Source: Macrostomum hystrix (Eukaryota > Platyhelminthes > Macrostomidae). From it: DNA of 64,000 nt. The notes under the pieces are model-generated. The model was given only the letters and a program-made list of their open reading frames with translations, ran no database searches and was not told where the DNA came from. A program made the translations under genes and the position numbers. Position 1 is the stretch's first letter. The number at the start of each line of letters is the position of its first letter. Shown piece by piece: positions 22,901 through 34,365 of the stretch. The stretch lies in assembly GCA_950097015.1 (NCBI GenBank), contig CATNEN010000001.1, positions 24,461,001 to 24,525,000 of the forward strand. The letters run 5' to 3'.

Positions 22901-25680
22901 AGGCAGTCCCGCAGTGCAATCGGATCCGAACAGGTTGAGGCGGATAATTAGACACCTGCCTGAGTCGCTGCACTATGCATTCTATCTGCCCAACTTTCTT
23001 GGAGCCCCGGTGGTTACAATGGACGAGTTTGTCCGACAGCGGAGCAGAACAGTCGAGTCTCTGCCGATGCGACAGATTGTCTCGCGGCTGTGTCGACTGG
23101 CCCTGTGGCTGGCTGTCACTGTGGCAATTGTGCAGTGCTTTCACGCTGGCGCCTACCTTGAGACACTGCCTATTAGACTGGTGAGAGAAGAACTAGGGAG
23201 ATGGAGAATGAGACAAACAGAGAGAGATGAGAGAAACAGAGAGAAACAGAGAGAGATGGAGCAGAGAAATAGAGAGATGGATCAGAGAAGTAGAGAGATG
23301 GAACAGAGAAATAGAGAGATGGAACAGAGAAATAGAGAGATGGAACAGAGAAATAGAGAATGACAATCTTGGAGCTGTCCATCAGACAGGAAGCCCACCT
23401 GTGACCTGTCCCGCCGCAGGTGCGCTTTCGCCGCCCATTAAGCTTCGCCCAGCTGTCGTTCGCGCTGTACACCCGTGGCCAGCTGTTCCAGCTGGAGTAC
23501 ATGCAGTACTATGGCTGGCCGGCCCTACTAGCCAGCTTAGACGGCATTCAGCTGCCTCACTGGCCTGCCTGCATCTGCCGGGTGGCCTCCTACAGGGAGA
23601 TGTGGCGCCTGTTCGACCGCGGCCTGTTCGCCATAGTTCGCGACCATGTGTACATACCGCTGGGCGGTAGTCAGCGCGGCCTGGCGCGTCAGCTGCTGGC
23701 CACGGCTGCCTCCTTCGGCTTCATCTGCGTCTACCATGGCAACTATGACTCCGTGCAGGCCTGGATACTGCTCAACCTGCTGCTGGTGGCTGTGGAACTC
23801 GCAGCTGTGCGAGTGTACAGGGCTGGACTGCGAGACCAACTGGTGAGGCTTCAGATCCTCAGCTTGTGTCTGTTATCCCCTCAGATCCTCAGTTCGTGTC
23901 TGTTATCCCCTCAGATCCTCAGCTTGTCTGTTATCCCCTCAGATCCTCAGTTCGTGTCTGTTATCCCCTCAGATCCTCAGCTTGTGTCTGTTATCCCCTC
24001 AGATCCTCAGCTTGTCTGTTATCCCCTCAGATCCTCAGTTTGTGTCTGTTATCCCCTCAGATCCTCAGCTTGTGTCTGTTATCCCCTCAGATCCTCAGTT
24101 TGTGTCTGTTATCCCCTCAGATCCTCAGTTTGTGTCTGTTATCCCTCAGATCCTCAGTTTGTGTCTGTTATCCCCTCAGATCCTCAGCTTGTGTCTGTTA
24201 TCCCCTCAGATCCTCAGCTTGTGTCTGTTATCCCCTCAGATCCTCAGTTTGTGTCTGTTATCCCCTCAGATCCTCAGCTTGTGTCTGTTATCTCCTCAGA
24301 TCCTCAACTTGTCTGTTATCCCCTCAGATCCTCAGTTTGTGTCTGTTATCCCCTCAGATCCTCAGTTTGTGTCTGTTATCCCCTCAGATCCTCAGCTTGT
24401 GTCTGTTATCTCCTCAGATCCTCAGCTTGTGTCTGTTATCCCCTCAGATCCTTAGTTTGTGTCAGTTTTCCCTTCAGATCCTCAGCTTGTGTCTGTTATC
24501 CCCTCAGATCCTTAGTTTGTGTCAGTTTTCCCTTCAGATCCTCAGCTTGTGTCTGTTATCACCTCAGATCCTCATGTTGTCTGTTATCTTCCCAAATCCT
24601 CAAAAAACGGCACGCATTTCTGTGCTCACGCAGCTCCACTGGATGAGTCCAACGAATCTGCGCCGTCTAGTTGCGGGCCTGGCGGCAGCGAATCTGATCC
24701 CGCCGTCCATGGGGATATTTTTCTTCTTCTACGGAACTCAGGTCGGCTGGCTGGTGATGCGGGAGATGCTCTGGCTGCCGCTTACGGGTCAATGTGAGTC
24801 GGGCTCTGGGCCAGGGAGGCTCGAATTCTGGGTATAGGTGAGCAGCTAGGAGAATTTTGGGTCAGGTGGGATCGAGTGTTGAGTCAGGTGGGATCGAGTG
24901 TTGAGTCAGGTGGGATCGAGTGTTGAGTCAGGTGGGATCGAGTGTTGAGTCAGGTGGGATCGAGTGTTGAGTCAGGTGGGATCGAGTGTTGAGTCAGGTG
25001 GGATCGAGTGTTGAGTCAGGTGGGATCGAGTGTTGAGTCAGGTGGGATCGGGCCTTCGTCTAGTGTTTGAACTTTAGACAAAGTTTGATTGAAGTTTCAG
25101 ACGAAATTTAGATGAAGGGATTGGCGACCTTAATATTCCTAGCGGGCTAAATTTAGAATTCCAAAGACGAGAGCATTGACCGTGGAACAAGACATGAAAT
25201 AGAGAGGGAGATTAGACAGGAGTGAGATTAGACTGGGGAGATGAGACAGGAGTGAGGTGAGACAGGGGAGATGAGACAGGAGTGAGGTGAGACAGGAGTG
25301 AGGTGAGACAGGAATGAAGTGAGACAGGAATGAAGTGAGACAGGAATGAGGTGAGACAGGTGACATAAGACAGGGGTGATGAGATCGGGGAGAAATGTGA
25401 CATCAAGAGAAAACACAAGGGGAGATGAAATAGGAAATATAAGACAGTAGAGTAGGCACTAAAAGGGTCTATTACCTGGATCGCCCAATTGTCCAAAATG
25501 AAGTTATGATAACTCTAATTGGTATGAATATAATTATTAGTAATTAGTATTGATTAGAAAACTAACCATTCGATTTCAGCCCCTATCGCTGGCTTGCTGC
25601 TGCTCTACTCAGCATTCTACTGCTCAGTCCAGCTGGCGTTTGAGTACAAGCGAAGGCGCAACAACTCGGCAGAGGATTGA
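19937..25680 (+). CDS. HHAT: Hedgehog acyltransferase (HHAT / Rasp / Skinny hedgehog), MBOAT family
   Basis: Multi-pass ER enzyme that transfers palmitate to the N-terminal cysteine of Hedgehog proteins. Eight exons: 19937-20072, 20164-20216, about 20848-20961, 21890-22161, 22874-23180, 23420-23842, 24634-24793, 25580-25680. All junctions are GT-AG and phases agree, giving 521 residues (human HHAT 493). Exon 6 holds the MBOAT core: MWRLFDRGLF, YIPLGGSQRG and VYHGNYDSVQAWILLN. The His near residue 400 corresponds to the catalytic histidine, so this is not the His-lacking HHATL type. Exon 5 contains LHYAFYLPNFLGAPVV, also typical of HHAT. Hydrophobic segments fill exons 1, 3, 4, 7 and 8. Introns 2-7 are mostly tandem arrays, each with its own unit. 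The start is the first in-frame ATG; the tail KRRRNN resembles a dibasic ER signal. Presence of the gene implies Hedgehog signalling in the source animal. Confidence 0.9.
20290..20720. repeat. G-rich array in HHAT intron 2
   Basis: Irregular 15/30-bp units (gggaaaatcgagtagggga alternating with gaatctggtt). Occupies most of the intron between exons 2 and 3. Confidence 0.85.
21040..21347 (-). mobile_element. tRNA-derived SINE, family 1, near full length, in HHAT intron 3
   Basis: Minus-strand copy: tRNA-like head at 21347 (agagcggttaacgcgtttgc), box-B-like gagctcgattccacgg, the shared body (atttatttggggcgcagcc) and a tail ending near 21040 with ggtctagtgtcacaaaat. Confidence 0.8.
21450..21775. 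repeat. 24-bp array in HHAT intron 3
   Basis: About 13 units (gaaagcgaaatgggggaatt core) immediately downstream of the SINE insertion. Confidence 0.85.
22175..22590. repeat. 16-bp array in HHAT intron 4
   Basis: About 26 copies of ttggggaatgtgcaag, beginning some 15 bp after the exon 4 donor. The period of 16 leaves all three forward frames open. Confidence 0.95.
23195..23362. repeat. Purine-rich 21-bp array in HHAT intron 5
   Basis: Units of the agaaatagagagatggaaca type start right after the exon 5 donor. The exon 5 reading frame stays open through the whole array. Confidence 0.85.
23850..24600. repeat. 30-bp array with acceptor-like units in HHAT intron 6
   Basis: About 25 units containing tctgttatcccctcag, which is a pyrimidine tract plus AG. 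Some units lack 3 bp. The frame of exon 6 runs open through the array. Confidence 0.95.
24850..25055. repeat. 22-bp array in HHAT intron 7
   Basis: Nine nearly perfect copies (core gtgggatcgagtgttgagtc). Confidence 0.95.
25200..25440. repeat. Purine-rich array in HHAT intron 7
   Basis: Repeats of gagacaggagtgaggt, the reverse complement of the ctgtctcatctctcc family seen in the CLIC and ELOVL introns. Confidence 0.8.
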
Positions 25681-26239
25681 GCACTTCCAAGTCCTTTATT
25701 GATTCCAATTTCGTAAGCTACTATTAGTACTCATAGTAGTAGTAGACTCTAACGATCAACAATATCACAGTAATTCAGGTTTCGCGACACACTTCCACTA
25801 GTCCGCATAAATTCACATTCAATGTTTATGCACTATGAAATATTACTTCTAAGAAAATGAGATTCTGTGCCAATCAGCATTTGAGTGCTATTGTGAAGGT
25901 TACAATTTACAAATCACCTTATTGATCTTAAATTATCCAACTTAATATAATCTATTGTCTTGAAATGCCTAAAAATCTAACAATTATATTGTTCTTAAAA
26001 GCAAAATACTTTCTTTCCATTTTTTCAATTTGAAGCAAAACTTAGGGAGATCAAAAAATGTTTTTGAACTGTTCGAAATGCTTCGCATATTGAAACAAAT
26101 CTTCAGGTGGCATATATTTGAAAGCAAATAAAAAAAGCTACTTGACAAATGGAAACTAGCAATATTAGTTTAAAAGCACAATTTTTTTAACTTGCAACTA
26201 TTCGGATGCTAAAAATAGATAATTTGAAATCTATTACAC
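25681..26239. other. 3' flank of HHAT
   Basis: AT-rich sequence with no exon recognised; presumably the HHAT 3' untranslated region and intergenic DNA between the convergent HHAT and GUF1 genes. Confidence 0.4.
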
Positions 26240-27175
26240 GATTGCAACTAATCTAAACCCGAATCCCAAGAATCTAAACCCGAATCCCAAGAATCTAAAC
26301 CCGAATCCCAAGAATCTAAACCCGAATCCCAAGAATCTAAACCCGAATCTCAAGAATCTAAACCCGAATCCCAAGAATCTAAACCCGAATCCCATGAATC
26401 TAAACACGAATCCGATTAATCTAAACCCGAATCTGGTGAATCTAAACCCGAATCCGATGAATCTAAACCCGAATCTGATGAATCTAAACCCGAATCCGAT
26501 GAATCTAAACCCGAATCTGATGAATCTAAACCCGAATCCCAAGAATCTAAACCCGAATCCCAAGAATCTAAACCCGAATCCCAAGAATCTAAACCCGAAT
26601 CCGATGAATCTAAACCCGAATCTGATGAATCTAAACCCGAATCCCAAGAATCTAAACCCGAATCCCAAGAATCTAAACCCGAATCCCAAGAATCTAAACC
26701 CGAATCCCAAGAATCTAAACCCGAATCCCAAGAATCTAAACCCGAATCCCAAGAATCTAAACCCGAATCCGATGAATCTAAACCCGAATCTGATGAATCT
26801 AAACCCGAATCCCAAGAATCTAAACCCGAATCCCAAGAATCTAAACCCGAATCCCAAGAATCTAAACCCGAATCCCAAGAATCTAAACCCGAATCCCAAG
26901 AATCTAAACCCAAATCCCAAGAATCTAAACCCAAATCCCAAGAATCTAAACCCAAATCCCAGGAATCTAAACCCAAATCCCAAGAATCTAAACCCAAATC
27001 CCAAGAATCTAAACCCAAATCCCAAGAATCTAAACCCAAATCCCAGGAATCTAAACCCAAATCCCAAGAATCTAAACCCAAATCCCAAGAATCTAAACCC
27101 AAATCCCAGGAATCTAAAACCGAGTCTCAAGAATTTAAAACCGAATCACAAGAATCCAAACCCAAATGTCCAATG
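26240..27175. repeat. 21-bp array between convergent HHAT and GUF1
   Basis: About 44 copies of a 21-bp unit (core aatctaaacccgaatcccaa), with variants cccgatg/cctgatg and a block where cccg becomes ccca. Because 21 is a multiple of 3 and the unit lacks stops, reading frames of 228-298 codons appear on both strands. I regard none as a gene. Confidence 0.95.
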
Positions 27176-27236
27176 GCCATAAATTCATTCCGAATGTCAA
27201 ATCTGAACTCAAATCCGAAGACTCAAGACATCAGGT

Positions 27237-30200
27237 TCAGGACTTGAGCACCTTGATAAATGTGTCCCTGGGTATTTCAATCTCGCCAATCATTCGCAGT
27301 CGCCGTTTGCCCTCTCGTTGTGAGGCCAGCAGTTTCTGCCGCCTTGTCCGGTCTGTGCCGCTTTTCTAAGAAACGGGTTGGGGATTTCGCTTAAAATATC
27401 TACTTACAATAAATGTTCCTATATATTACACAATAGGCATTTACATTCTCTCCGTAAACTTCACACCATCTTCTAATAAATATCCCACACCTTCTACCAT
27501 CTATCCCACACGCCTTTTACCATCTATCCCACATCTTCTATTATCTATCCCACACGTTCTACCATCTATCCGACGCCTTTTACCATCTATCCCACACCTT
27601 CTATTATCTATCCCACACCTTCTATTATCTATCCCACACCTTCTACCATCTATCCGACGCCTTTTACCATCTATCCCACACCTTCTATTATCTATCCCAC
27701 ACGCCTTTTACCATCTATCCCACACCTTCTATTATCTATCCCACACGCCTTTTACCATCTATCCCACATCTTCTATTATCTATCCCACACCTTCTACCAT
27801 CTATCCCACACGCCTTTTACCATCTATCCCACACGCATTTTACCATCTATCCCACACCTTCTATTATCTATCCCACACGCCTTTTACCATCTATCCCACA
27901 CCTTCAACCATCTATCCCACACCTTCTATTATCTATCCCACACCTTCTACCATCTATCCGACGCCTTTTACCATCTATCCCACACCTTCTATTATCTATC
28001 CCACACCTTCTATTATCTATCCCACACCTTCTACCATCTATCCGACGCCTTTTACCATCTATCCCACACCTTCTATTATCTATCCCACACGCCTTTTACC
28101 ATCTATCCCACACCTTCTATTATCTATCCCACACGCCTTTTACCATCTATCCCACACCTTCTATTATCTATCCCACACGCCTTTTACCATCTATCCCACA
28201 CCTTCAACCATCTATCCCACACCTTCTATTATCTATCCCACACCTTCTACCATCTATCCGACGCCTTTTACCATCTATCCCACACCTTCTATTATCTATC
28301 CCACACCTTCTATTATCTATCCCACACCTTCTACCATCTATCCGACGCCTTTTACCATCTATCCCACACCTTCTATTATCTATCCCACACGCCTTTTACC
28401 ATCTATCCCACACCTTCTATTATCTATCCCACACGCCTTTTACCATCTATCCCACACCTTCTATTATCTATCCCACACGCCTTTTACCATCTATCCCACA
28501 CCTTCAACCATCTATCCCACACCTTCAACCATCTATCCCACACCTTCAACCATCCCACACCACAGCTATTCTTTCTCCTCAATACTGCAGCCTCACAAAT
28601 AGGAGCTCACAATTTTCTGCAACACGTCCTTCCTGTACGGCTTGATCTGGCTGCTCGCCAGCACCTTGCTGCCGGCTTTGATTTGTACTTTAATTAGAAA
28701 CTGCTGTCTCGGCAGCTCCTCGGCTAGCTTGGTTGCCATGACAACCGCTCGCTGTCTGGCCCTATCTGTGGGCATCATGACGGTGAGCTCCTCAACTGGT
28801 CGGTCATTGAGATGCGGCACCAGCTTCACCAGGTGGGTGCTCTGCCAGCCGGACTCCTCGTAGTGAAAGCTGGCGTAGCCGGAGGAGCGGGTCTTTAGGA
28901 CGTCGACCAGATCGATGACGATCTCGCTGAGCGGCAGGCTGGCCTCAACCAGGATTCGCTCGGTGTCGATGTAGGACTGGCTCAGGACACTGCCGCGACG
29001 CTCCTGTGGGTGGGATCATGGTTCCCGGTGGGATCAGGAACTGAAGCTTATTGCTAAGGGAACTGAAGCTTATTGCTTAGGGAACTGAAGCTTATTGCTT
29101 AGGGAACTGAAGATTGTTGCTTAGGGAACTGAAGCTTATTGCTTAGGGAACTGAAGATTGTTGCTTAGGGAACTGAAGCTTATTTGCTTAGGGAACAATT
29201 GTGGACACATTGGACGGCGGATCCAGCCTCACCACCATGAGCTGCGTGACGCTATCCAGATACTTGGCGGGCGTGATGACCGTGGCTCGGCACACTGGCT
29301 CAAAGTGCTCAGCCACAGCCTCATCTGGCGGCATCAGTGCTGGGCTGGTCACATCGATGATCCCACCGCTGCCACCATCTGCCGCATCTGCCCAGTCCCG
29401 CATGGCCCGCTCCGAGTTCAGGCGCACTCGGTAGGGAATCGACGGCGCAGTGAGGATCACCTCGGTATTGTACTCCTCTTCGAGGCGCTGACGAAACACG
29501 TCCATGTGGAGCAGGCCCAGGAAGCCAATGCGCCAGCCCCGGCCGAGGGCGGCGTTCGAGTCCGGAGCGACGGACACTGAGGCATCGTTCAGCGTCAGCT
29601 TAAGTAAGGACGCCTCCAGTCTGTCGATGTCCTCCTGGGAGATCGGGTATAGGCCGCAGAACACCATCGGCTGGGCCGGCTGCGGAGAAACGGCAAAATG
29701 GAAGTCTTTTTTTTCAACAGTCAATAGTTTCAAATCGATAGCTTTGTCCGGTTGTTACTTTTATCCCGTTAAGGGGTTCTAGCCTAGTGCTTTGGATTCC
29801 TACCAAGTGCTTTGAAGGTCGTAGGTTCGATTCCCGACTCCACTGGAAATGATGACTGAGAAGCCGTACGCAATCTCTCTACCCACCCCTCTCTCTATCT
29901 ATCATTATCTATCATTGTCCAACCTGAAACGGTGTTAGCGGCTTCTCCCCATCTGGCAGGTGGGCGCAGCTGACCACCGTGTCACCGACCAGGGCCTCCT
30001 TGGTGCTTCGCATACTGCTGATCAAGTAGCCAACCAGACCGGCTGAGAGACAGTCGATCGGCTGCTGATGAGGCCGGAAGACGCCGACCTCCTTGACGGT
30101 GTGCACCGCGGTCGGCTGATGCAGCGAGCGGAACTCGTCCCCGGGCCTCAACTGGCCGGCCTTGGCTGCCACCAGGCACACGGCGCCTTTGTATGGCTCG

Positions 30201-31680
30201 AACCAGGAGTCAACAATGAGGCCCTTGAAATTGACTGAAGTATTGCTGACTGGCTTTGGCGGTGGAATCCGTTGTACAATGGCCTCCAATAGCTGGTCGA
30301 TGCCGACGCCCTTTTTGGCGGACACTTCCAGCACCTGAATATTTCGCATGATTGAGAACTGACAGATCAGGGAACTGAAGGATCAGGGAACTGAAGGATC
30401 AGGAAACTGAAGGATCAGGAAACTGAAGGATCAGGGAACTGAAGGATCAGGGAACTGAAGGATCAGGGAACTGAAAGATCAGGGAACTGAAGGATCAGGG
30501 AACTGAAGGATCAGGCAGCTGAAAGATCAGGGAACTGAAGGATCAGGGAACTGAAGGATCAGGGAACTGAGGGATCTGGGAACTGAAGGATCAAGGAACT
30601 GAAGGATCAGGGAACTGAAGAATCAGGGAACTGAAGGATCAGGCAGCTGAAAGATCAGGGAACTGAAGGATCAGGGAATTGAAAGATCAGGGAACTGAAG
30701 GATCAGGGAACTGAAGGATCAGGGAACTGAAGAATCAGGGAACTGAAGGATCAGGCAGCTGAAAGATCAGGGAACTGAAGGATCAGGGAATTGAAAGATC
30801 AGGGAACTGAAGGATCAGGGAACTGAAGGATCAGGGAACTGAGGGATCAGGGAACTGAAGGATCAGGAAACTGAAGGATCAGGGAACTGAAGGATCAGGG
30901 AACTGAAGAATCAGGGAACTGAAGGATCAGGCAGCTGAAAGATCAGGGAACTGAAGGATCAGGGAATTGAAAGATCAGGGAACTGAAGGATCAGGGAACT
31001 GAAGGATCAGGGAACTGAAGAATCAGGGAACTGAAGGATCAGGCAGCTGAAAGATCAGGGAACTGAAGGATCAGGGAATTGAAAGATCAGGGAACTGAAG
31101 GATCAGGGAACTGAAGGATCAGGGAACTGAGGGATCAGGGAACTGAAGGATCAGGAAACTGAAGGATCAGGGAACTGAAGGATCAGGGAACTGAAGGATC
31201 AGGGAACTGAAAGATCAGGGAACTGAAGGATCAGGCTGAGAACCCACCTGATGCGGCTCAATGCTGAACAAGCTCTCCAGCTGCTTCTTTACTTCATCCG
31301 GCCTAGCTGTGGGCAAATCAATTTTGTTAATGACGGGAATGATTGCCAGCTCGGCTGTGAATGCCAGGTAATAATTGGCTATGGTCTGCGCTTGGACTCC
31401 GTCGTTCGCGTCAACCAGCAGCACCACTCCGTCGGAGGCGGCCACGGAGCGTTGAACTTCGTGGCTGAAGTCGACGTGGCCCGGCGTGTCGACAAGGTTC
31501 AGCAGGTAGGTCGGGCCTTCGGGTTCGCCAGGCGGCTGGTAGAACAGGGCGACCGTCTGCGCCTTGATGGTGATGCCGCGTTCGCGCTCGATCTTCAGCC
31601 GATCCAGAACCTGCCTGTTCTGCGGCCCAGCCTCGATGGCGCCTGATTGGGTGAAAATTGAGCTGTCAGTTGGTCAGGTG

Positions 31681-31715
<35 letters not shown>

Positions 31716-32020
31716 CAACTCACCCGTGAACTCAAGCAGCCGATCGGACAATGTACTCTTGCCGTGATCAACGTGGGCGATGATGCTGAAGTTGCGAATC
31801 AGGCTGGTGTCGATTTTGCTCAGGTCGAGAGGCTGCAGCTGAGGGAGGAGTTGGTTAAGAAGGCCAAGGATGCAGAAAAATCTTGGAGTATGAAATAGAC
31901 CAGCACAAAAGGCATGAATTCACAGTACCTTACTGGCTGGTTTGGACAATTGTCGTTTCGACTGTGGGACACACTGAACTGGCAGCAGGTTGGACCACAG
32001 CGACCTGGGCAAGAAAACAT
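27237..32020 (-). CDS. GUF1: GUF1 / mitochondrial LepA (EF4) translation GTPase
   Basis: Ribosome-binding GTPase related to bacterial LepA, expected to support mitochondrial translation. Seven minus-strand exons: 31934-32020, 31724-31838, 31248-31642, 29924-30334, 29233-29679, 28611-29003, 27237-27365. Phases agree and give 658 residues (human GUF1 669). GTPase motifs: AHVDHGKST (G1, residues about 50-58), DTPGHVDFS (G3), NKID (G4), SAK (G5). [12 protein letters not shown] is the switch I region. Later domains show [30 protein letters not shown] and the LepA C-terminal domain (PYRKDVLQK, then [22 protein letters not shown]). The first exon ([12 protein letters not shown]) is the least certain: it is in phase with a good donor but is Cys-rich and not a classical mitochondrial presequence. 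Four introns are dominated by arrays. Confidence 0.92.
27470..28560. repeat. Array with a higher-order 300-bp period in the last GUF1 intron
   Basis: About 20-22-bp subunits (tatcccacaccttctaccatc family, in -ccttctatt, -gccttttacc, -cgacgcc and -ccttcaacc versions). From about 27841 to 28530 the order of subunit versions repeats with an exact 300-bp period. Confidence 0.95.
29040..29195. repeat. 23-bp array in a GUF1 intron
   Basis: Seven units (gcttagggaactgaagctta core, some with gattgt) filling most of intron 29004-29232. Confidence 0.9.
29770..29860 (+). mobile_element. tRNA-derived SINE head, family 2, in a GUF1 intron
   Basis: Plus-strand tRNA-like segment: ggggttctagcctagtgctt (box-A side) and ggtcgtaggttcgattccc (box-B). 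Same family as 37745 and the fragment near 46370. No full-length tail. Confidence 0.6.
30345..31235. repeat. 16-bp array in a GUF1 intron
   Basis: About 55 copies of ggatcagggaactgaa, with variants (aggcagctgaaa, gggaattgaaa, aatcaggg) that recur in the same order, indicating higher-order units of about 112-180 bp. On the GUF1 strand each unit contains ccttcag, an acceptor-like string. Confidence 0.95.
31680..31714. repeat. (GACA)n microsatellite in a GUF1 intron
   Basis: Eight to nine copies of gaca in the 81-bp intron 31643-31723. Confidence 0.95.
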
Positions 32021-32269
32021 GTTAACAAATTCATTTCTTTCTTAACCTTACGATCTATAAAAAGTAAGCAATTATATTAAAAATGCTGCTTACCGCATTC
32101 TACGCTGACACCTGTTGCATATCTGAAGCATTTCGGCCGTTCACTTTGACTTGCAATTTCAACTTGTTATGTTCTTCGACTGAAATCAGCACAACTTAAT
32201 GGCATTTTAGCTTCGTGTTTGTCTGATAAAAAATTCCTAAAACAACAAACTATTAAAACCCCCAAAACT

Positions 32270-32660
32270 GGACTGTTAATCCCCTTAACAATTGGACTGT
32301 TGATTGCCTTAGCACTGATGATCCCCTTAGCAACCGGACTGATAACTCCCTTAGCAACCGGAATAATAACTCCCTTAGCAACCGGACTGATAACTCCCTT
32401 AGCAACCGGAATAATAACTCCCTTAGCAACCGGACTGATAACTCCCTTAGCAACCGGAATAATAACTACCTTAGCAACCGGACTGATAACTCCCTTAGCA
32501 ACCGGACTGATAACTCCCTTTCCCTTAGCAACCGGACTGATGATTCCCTTAGCAACCGGACTGATAATTCCCTTAGCAACCGGACTGAAAATTCCATTTC
32601 CCTTAGCAACCAGACTGTTAATTCCATTTCCCTTAGCAACCGGACTGATGATTCCTTAAC
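32270..32660. repeat. 21-24-bp array upstream of GUF1
   Basis: About 17 units with core cccttagcaaccggactgat, between the GUF1 start and the HMG-CoA lyase stop. Confidence 0.9.
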
Positions 32661-33109
32661 AAACAGACCTTTAGGCCACTTAATTACTTTTAATGTCCTT
32701 TAGAATCGGAATGATAATCCTCTTGCAGTTGGATAATCTTTGCAACCCATTCAGTCTTTATCTTCGATTTTCCAGTCTATTTTGACTATCAGAGTTTTCC
32801 ATTGCATCTAAAGCTGTCTAATAATGAAAAGCGATTATAAACAAGAACACATTTCTTAGAAAATATAAGTAACTATTGGCCATATCCGCGCTTATTTGAT
32901 CAATCTATTTACAAGTAACAACTTGATGAAATTCGGAGAAGAAACATAACAAATATAAAGGTGGAACAAAGATTAAAATAAAGTAACATATTCTGGAATT
33001 TTGTTACTACGCATCTACACGTTAAAAACAACACCTTGAGGGTGAGGCCCTTCAAGGCACATGGCCAGTGCAAAGGTGCATGCGCACTAATCTACCATCA
33101 ATCGATATC
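32661..33109. other. Spacer 3' of HMG-CoA lyase
   Basis: AT-rich, no exon recognised; presumably includes the HMG-CoA lyase 3' untranslated region. Confidence 0.4.
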
Positions 33110-34327
33110 CTACTTTGTCTTCGACCCAGAAGCAGCGGCAGCAGCAGCCTCCGCTTTGAGACCGTCCAGCACATTCCTAATAAAATCGGACGCCTCGCCG
33201 AGTTTCGCTACGTCCACGCCGGTGTCGAAGCCGCGGCTGTGCAGCATGGCAACCACAGCCTCGGTGGCAACGTTGCCCGAGGCTCCCGGGCCAGCGTAGG
33301 GGCAGCCGCCGAGCCCGGCTACCGAGGCGTCGATCGTGCGCAGTCCGAAGTTCAACGCCGAACCGATGTTGGCCAAGGCCTGGCCATTGGTGTTGTGACA
33401 ATGGGCTGCCAGGTGGTTGGGGGATAGGCCGGAATTCAGCAGGCTCTCCAGCAGGCGACTCATCGTGTCCGGAGTGCCAACGCCGATGGTGTCGCCGAGG
33501 GAGACTTCGTAGCAGCCGAGTTCAAGGAGGCGGTGCGACACGGAGGTGACGGCTGAATGACTGACCTTGCCCTGGAAGGGGCAGCCGAGGACGCACGAGA
33601 CGTAGCCGCGGAGTGGCACTCTGGGGTGAAAGGCGAGAGAGGGATGGCGGAGTGAGGTTGGTGGCTGGCGGAGTGAGGAGGGGGGCTGGCGGAGTAAGGT
33701 GGGTGGCTAGCGGAGAGAGGTGGGTGACTAGCGGAGTCATTACGTACGTTTAAGGATCTAATTTCTGAAAATAATAAAATAAAAGGGACTAGAACTTAAA
33801 ACTGCTCACTTGGCCTTGACAGCGGCATCAGCCACCGGCCTAAATCTTTTCAGACTCTCGTCTATATCGCAGTTGACATTGCGCCTGGAAAACGCCTCCG
33901 AGGCGGCGGCGAATACGGCCACCTCGTCCGCTCCGGCCGCAATTGCGGCCTCGAATCCACGCAGATTGGGCGTCAAGGCGGCGTAAACAACGCCAGGTTG
34001 CTTAGCAACGCCGCCCAGAACAGCGTCGCTATTGGCCATCTGAGGCACCCATTTGGCTGACACGAAGCTGCCAGCTTCAATCTTGGTCAAGCCGCAGCCA
34101 GCCAGGAGGTCCACCAGGCGAATCTTGGCGCCCAGCGGAACCAGCAGCTTCTCGTTCTGCAGGCCGTCACGAGGACCGACTTCGTAGACGGTTACTCGGC
34201 CTTTGCTGCTAAACAGGCGGCTGCCAAGCGGGGCTCGGATTGAAGCCCGCAGAAATCTGATTGGCTGCTGCTGAAAGAGGGAGGGCGAGACGAACACTTT
34301 GACAGTCGTAGCATAATAAAAGTACAT
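33110..34327 (-). CDS. HMGCL: Hydroxymethylglutaryl-CoA lyase, mitochondrial
   Basis: Cleaves HMG-CoA to acetyl-CoA and acetoacetate in leucine catabolism and ketogenesis. Two minus-strand exons, 33810-34327 and 33110-33620, joined in phase 2, give 342 residues (human 325). Catalytic and metal-binding elements are present: VYEVGPRDGLQNEK (Arg and Asp of the active site), SFVSAKWVPQM, ALTPNLRGFE, LGDTIGVGTP, the HCH metal pair in AAHCHNTNGQAL, and GLGGCPYAGPGASGNVATE with the catalytic Cys loop. Residues around FLRASIRAPLGSRLFSSKG are Arg/Ser-rich without acids, a good mitochondrial presequence. The ATG at 34327 is the likeliest start, but an acceptor-like ccctctttcag inside the presequence leaves room for an upstream first exon. 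HCHDTYGQ is usual in this family; here two positions read Asn. No peroxisomal C-terminal tripeptide (ends SKTK). Confidence 0.92.
33640..33735. repeat. 21-bp array in the HMGCL intron
   Basis: Four to five units with core gtggctggcggagtgaggt. The reverse complement of the same unit forms the array at 34440-34532. Confidence 0.85.
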
Positions 34328-34365
34328 TTTCGGCACAAGATCTACCCCGATAATGATAATCACAG

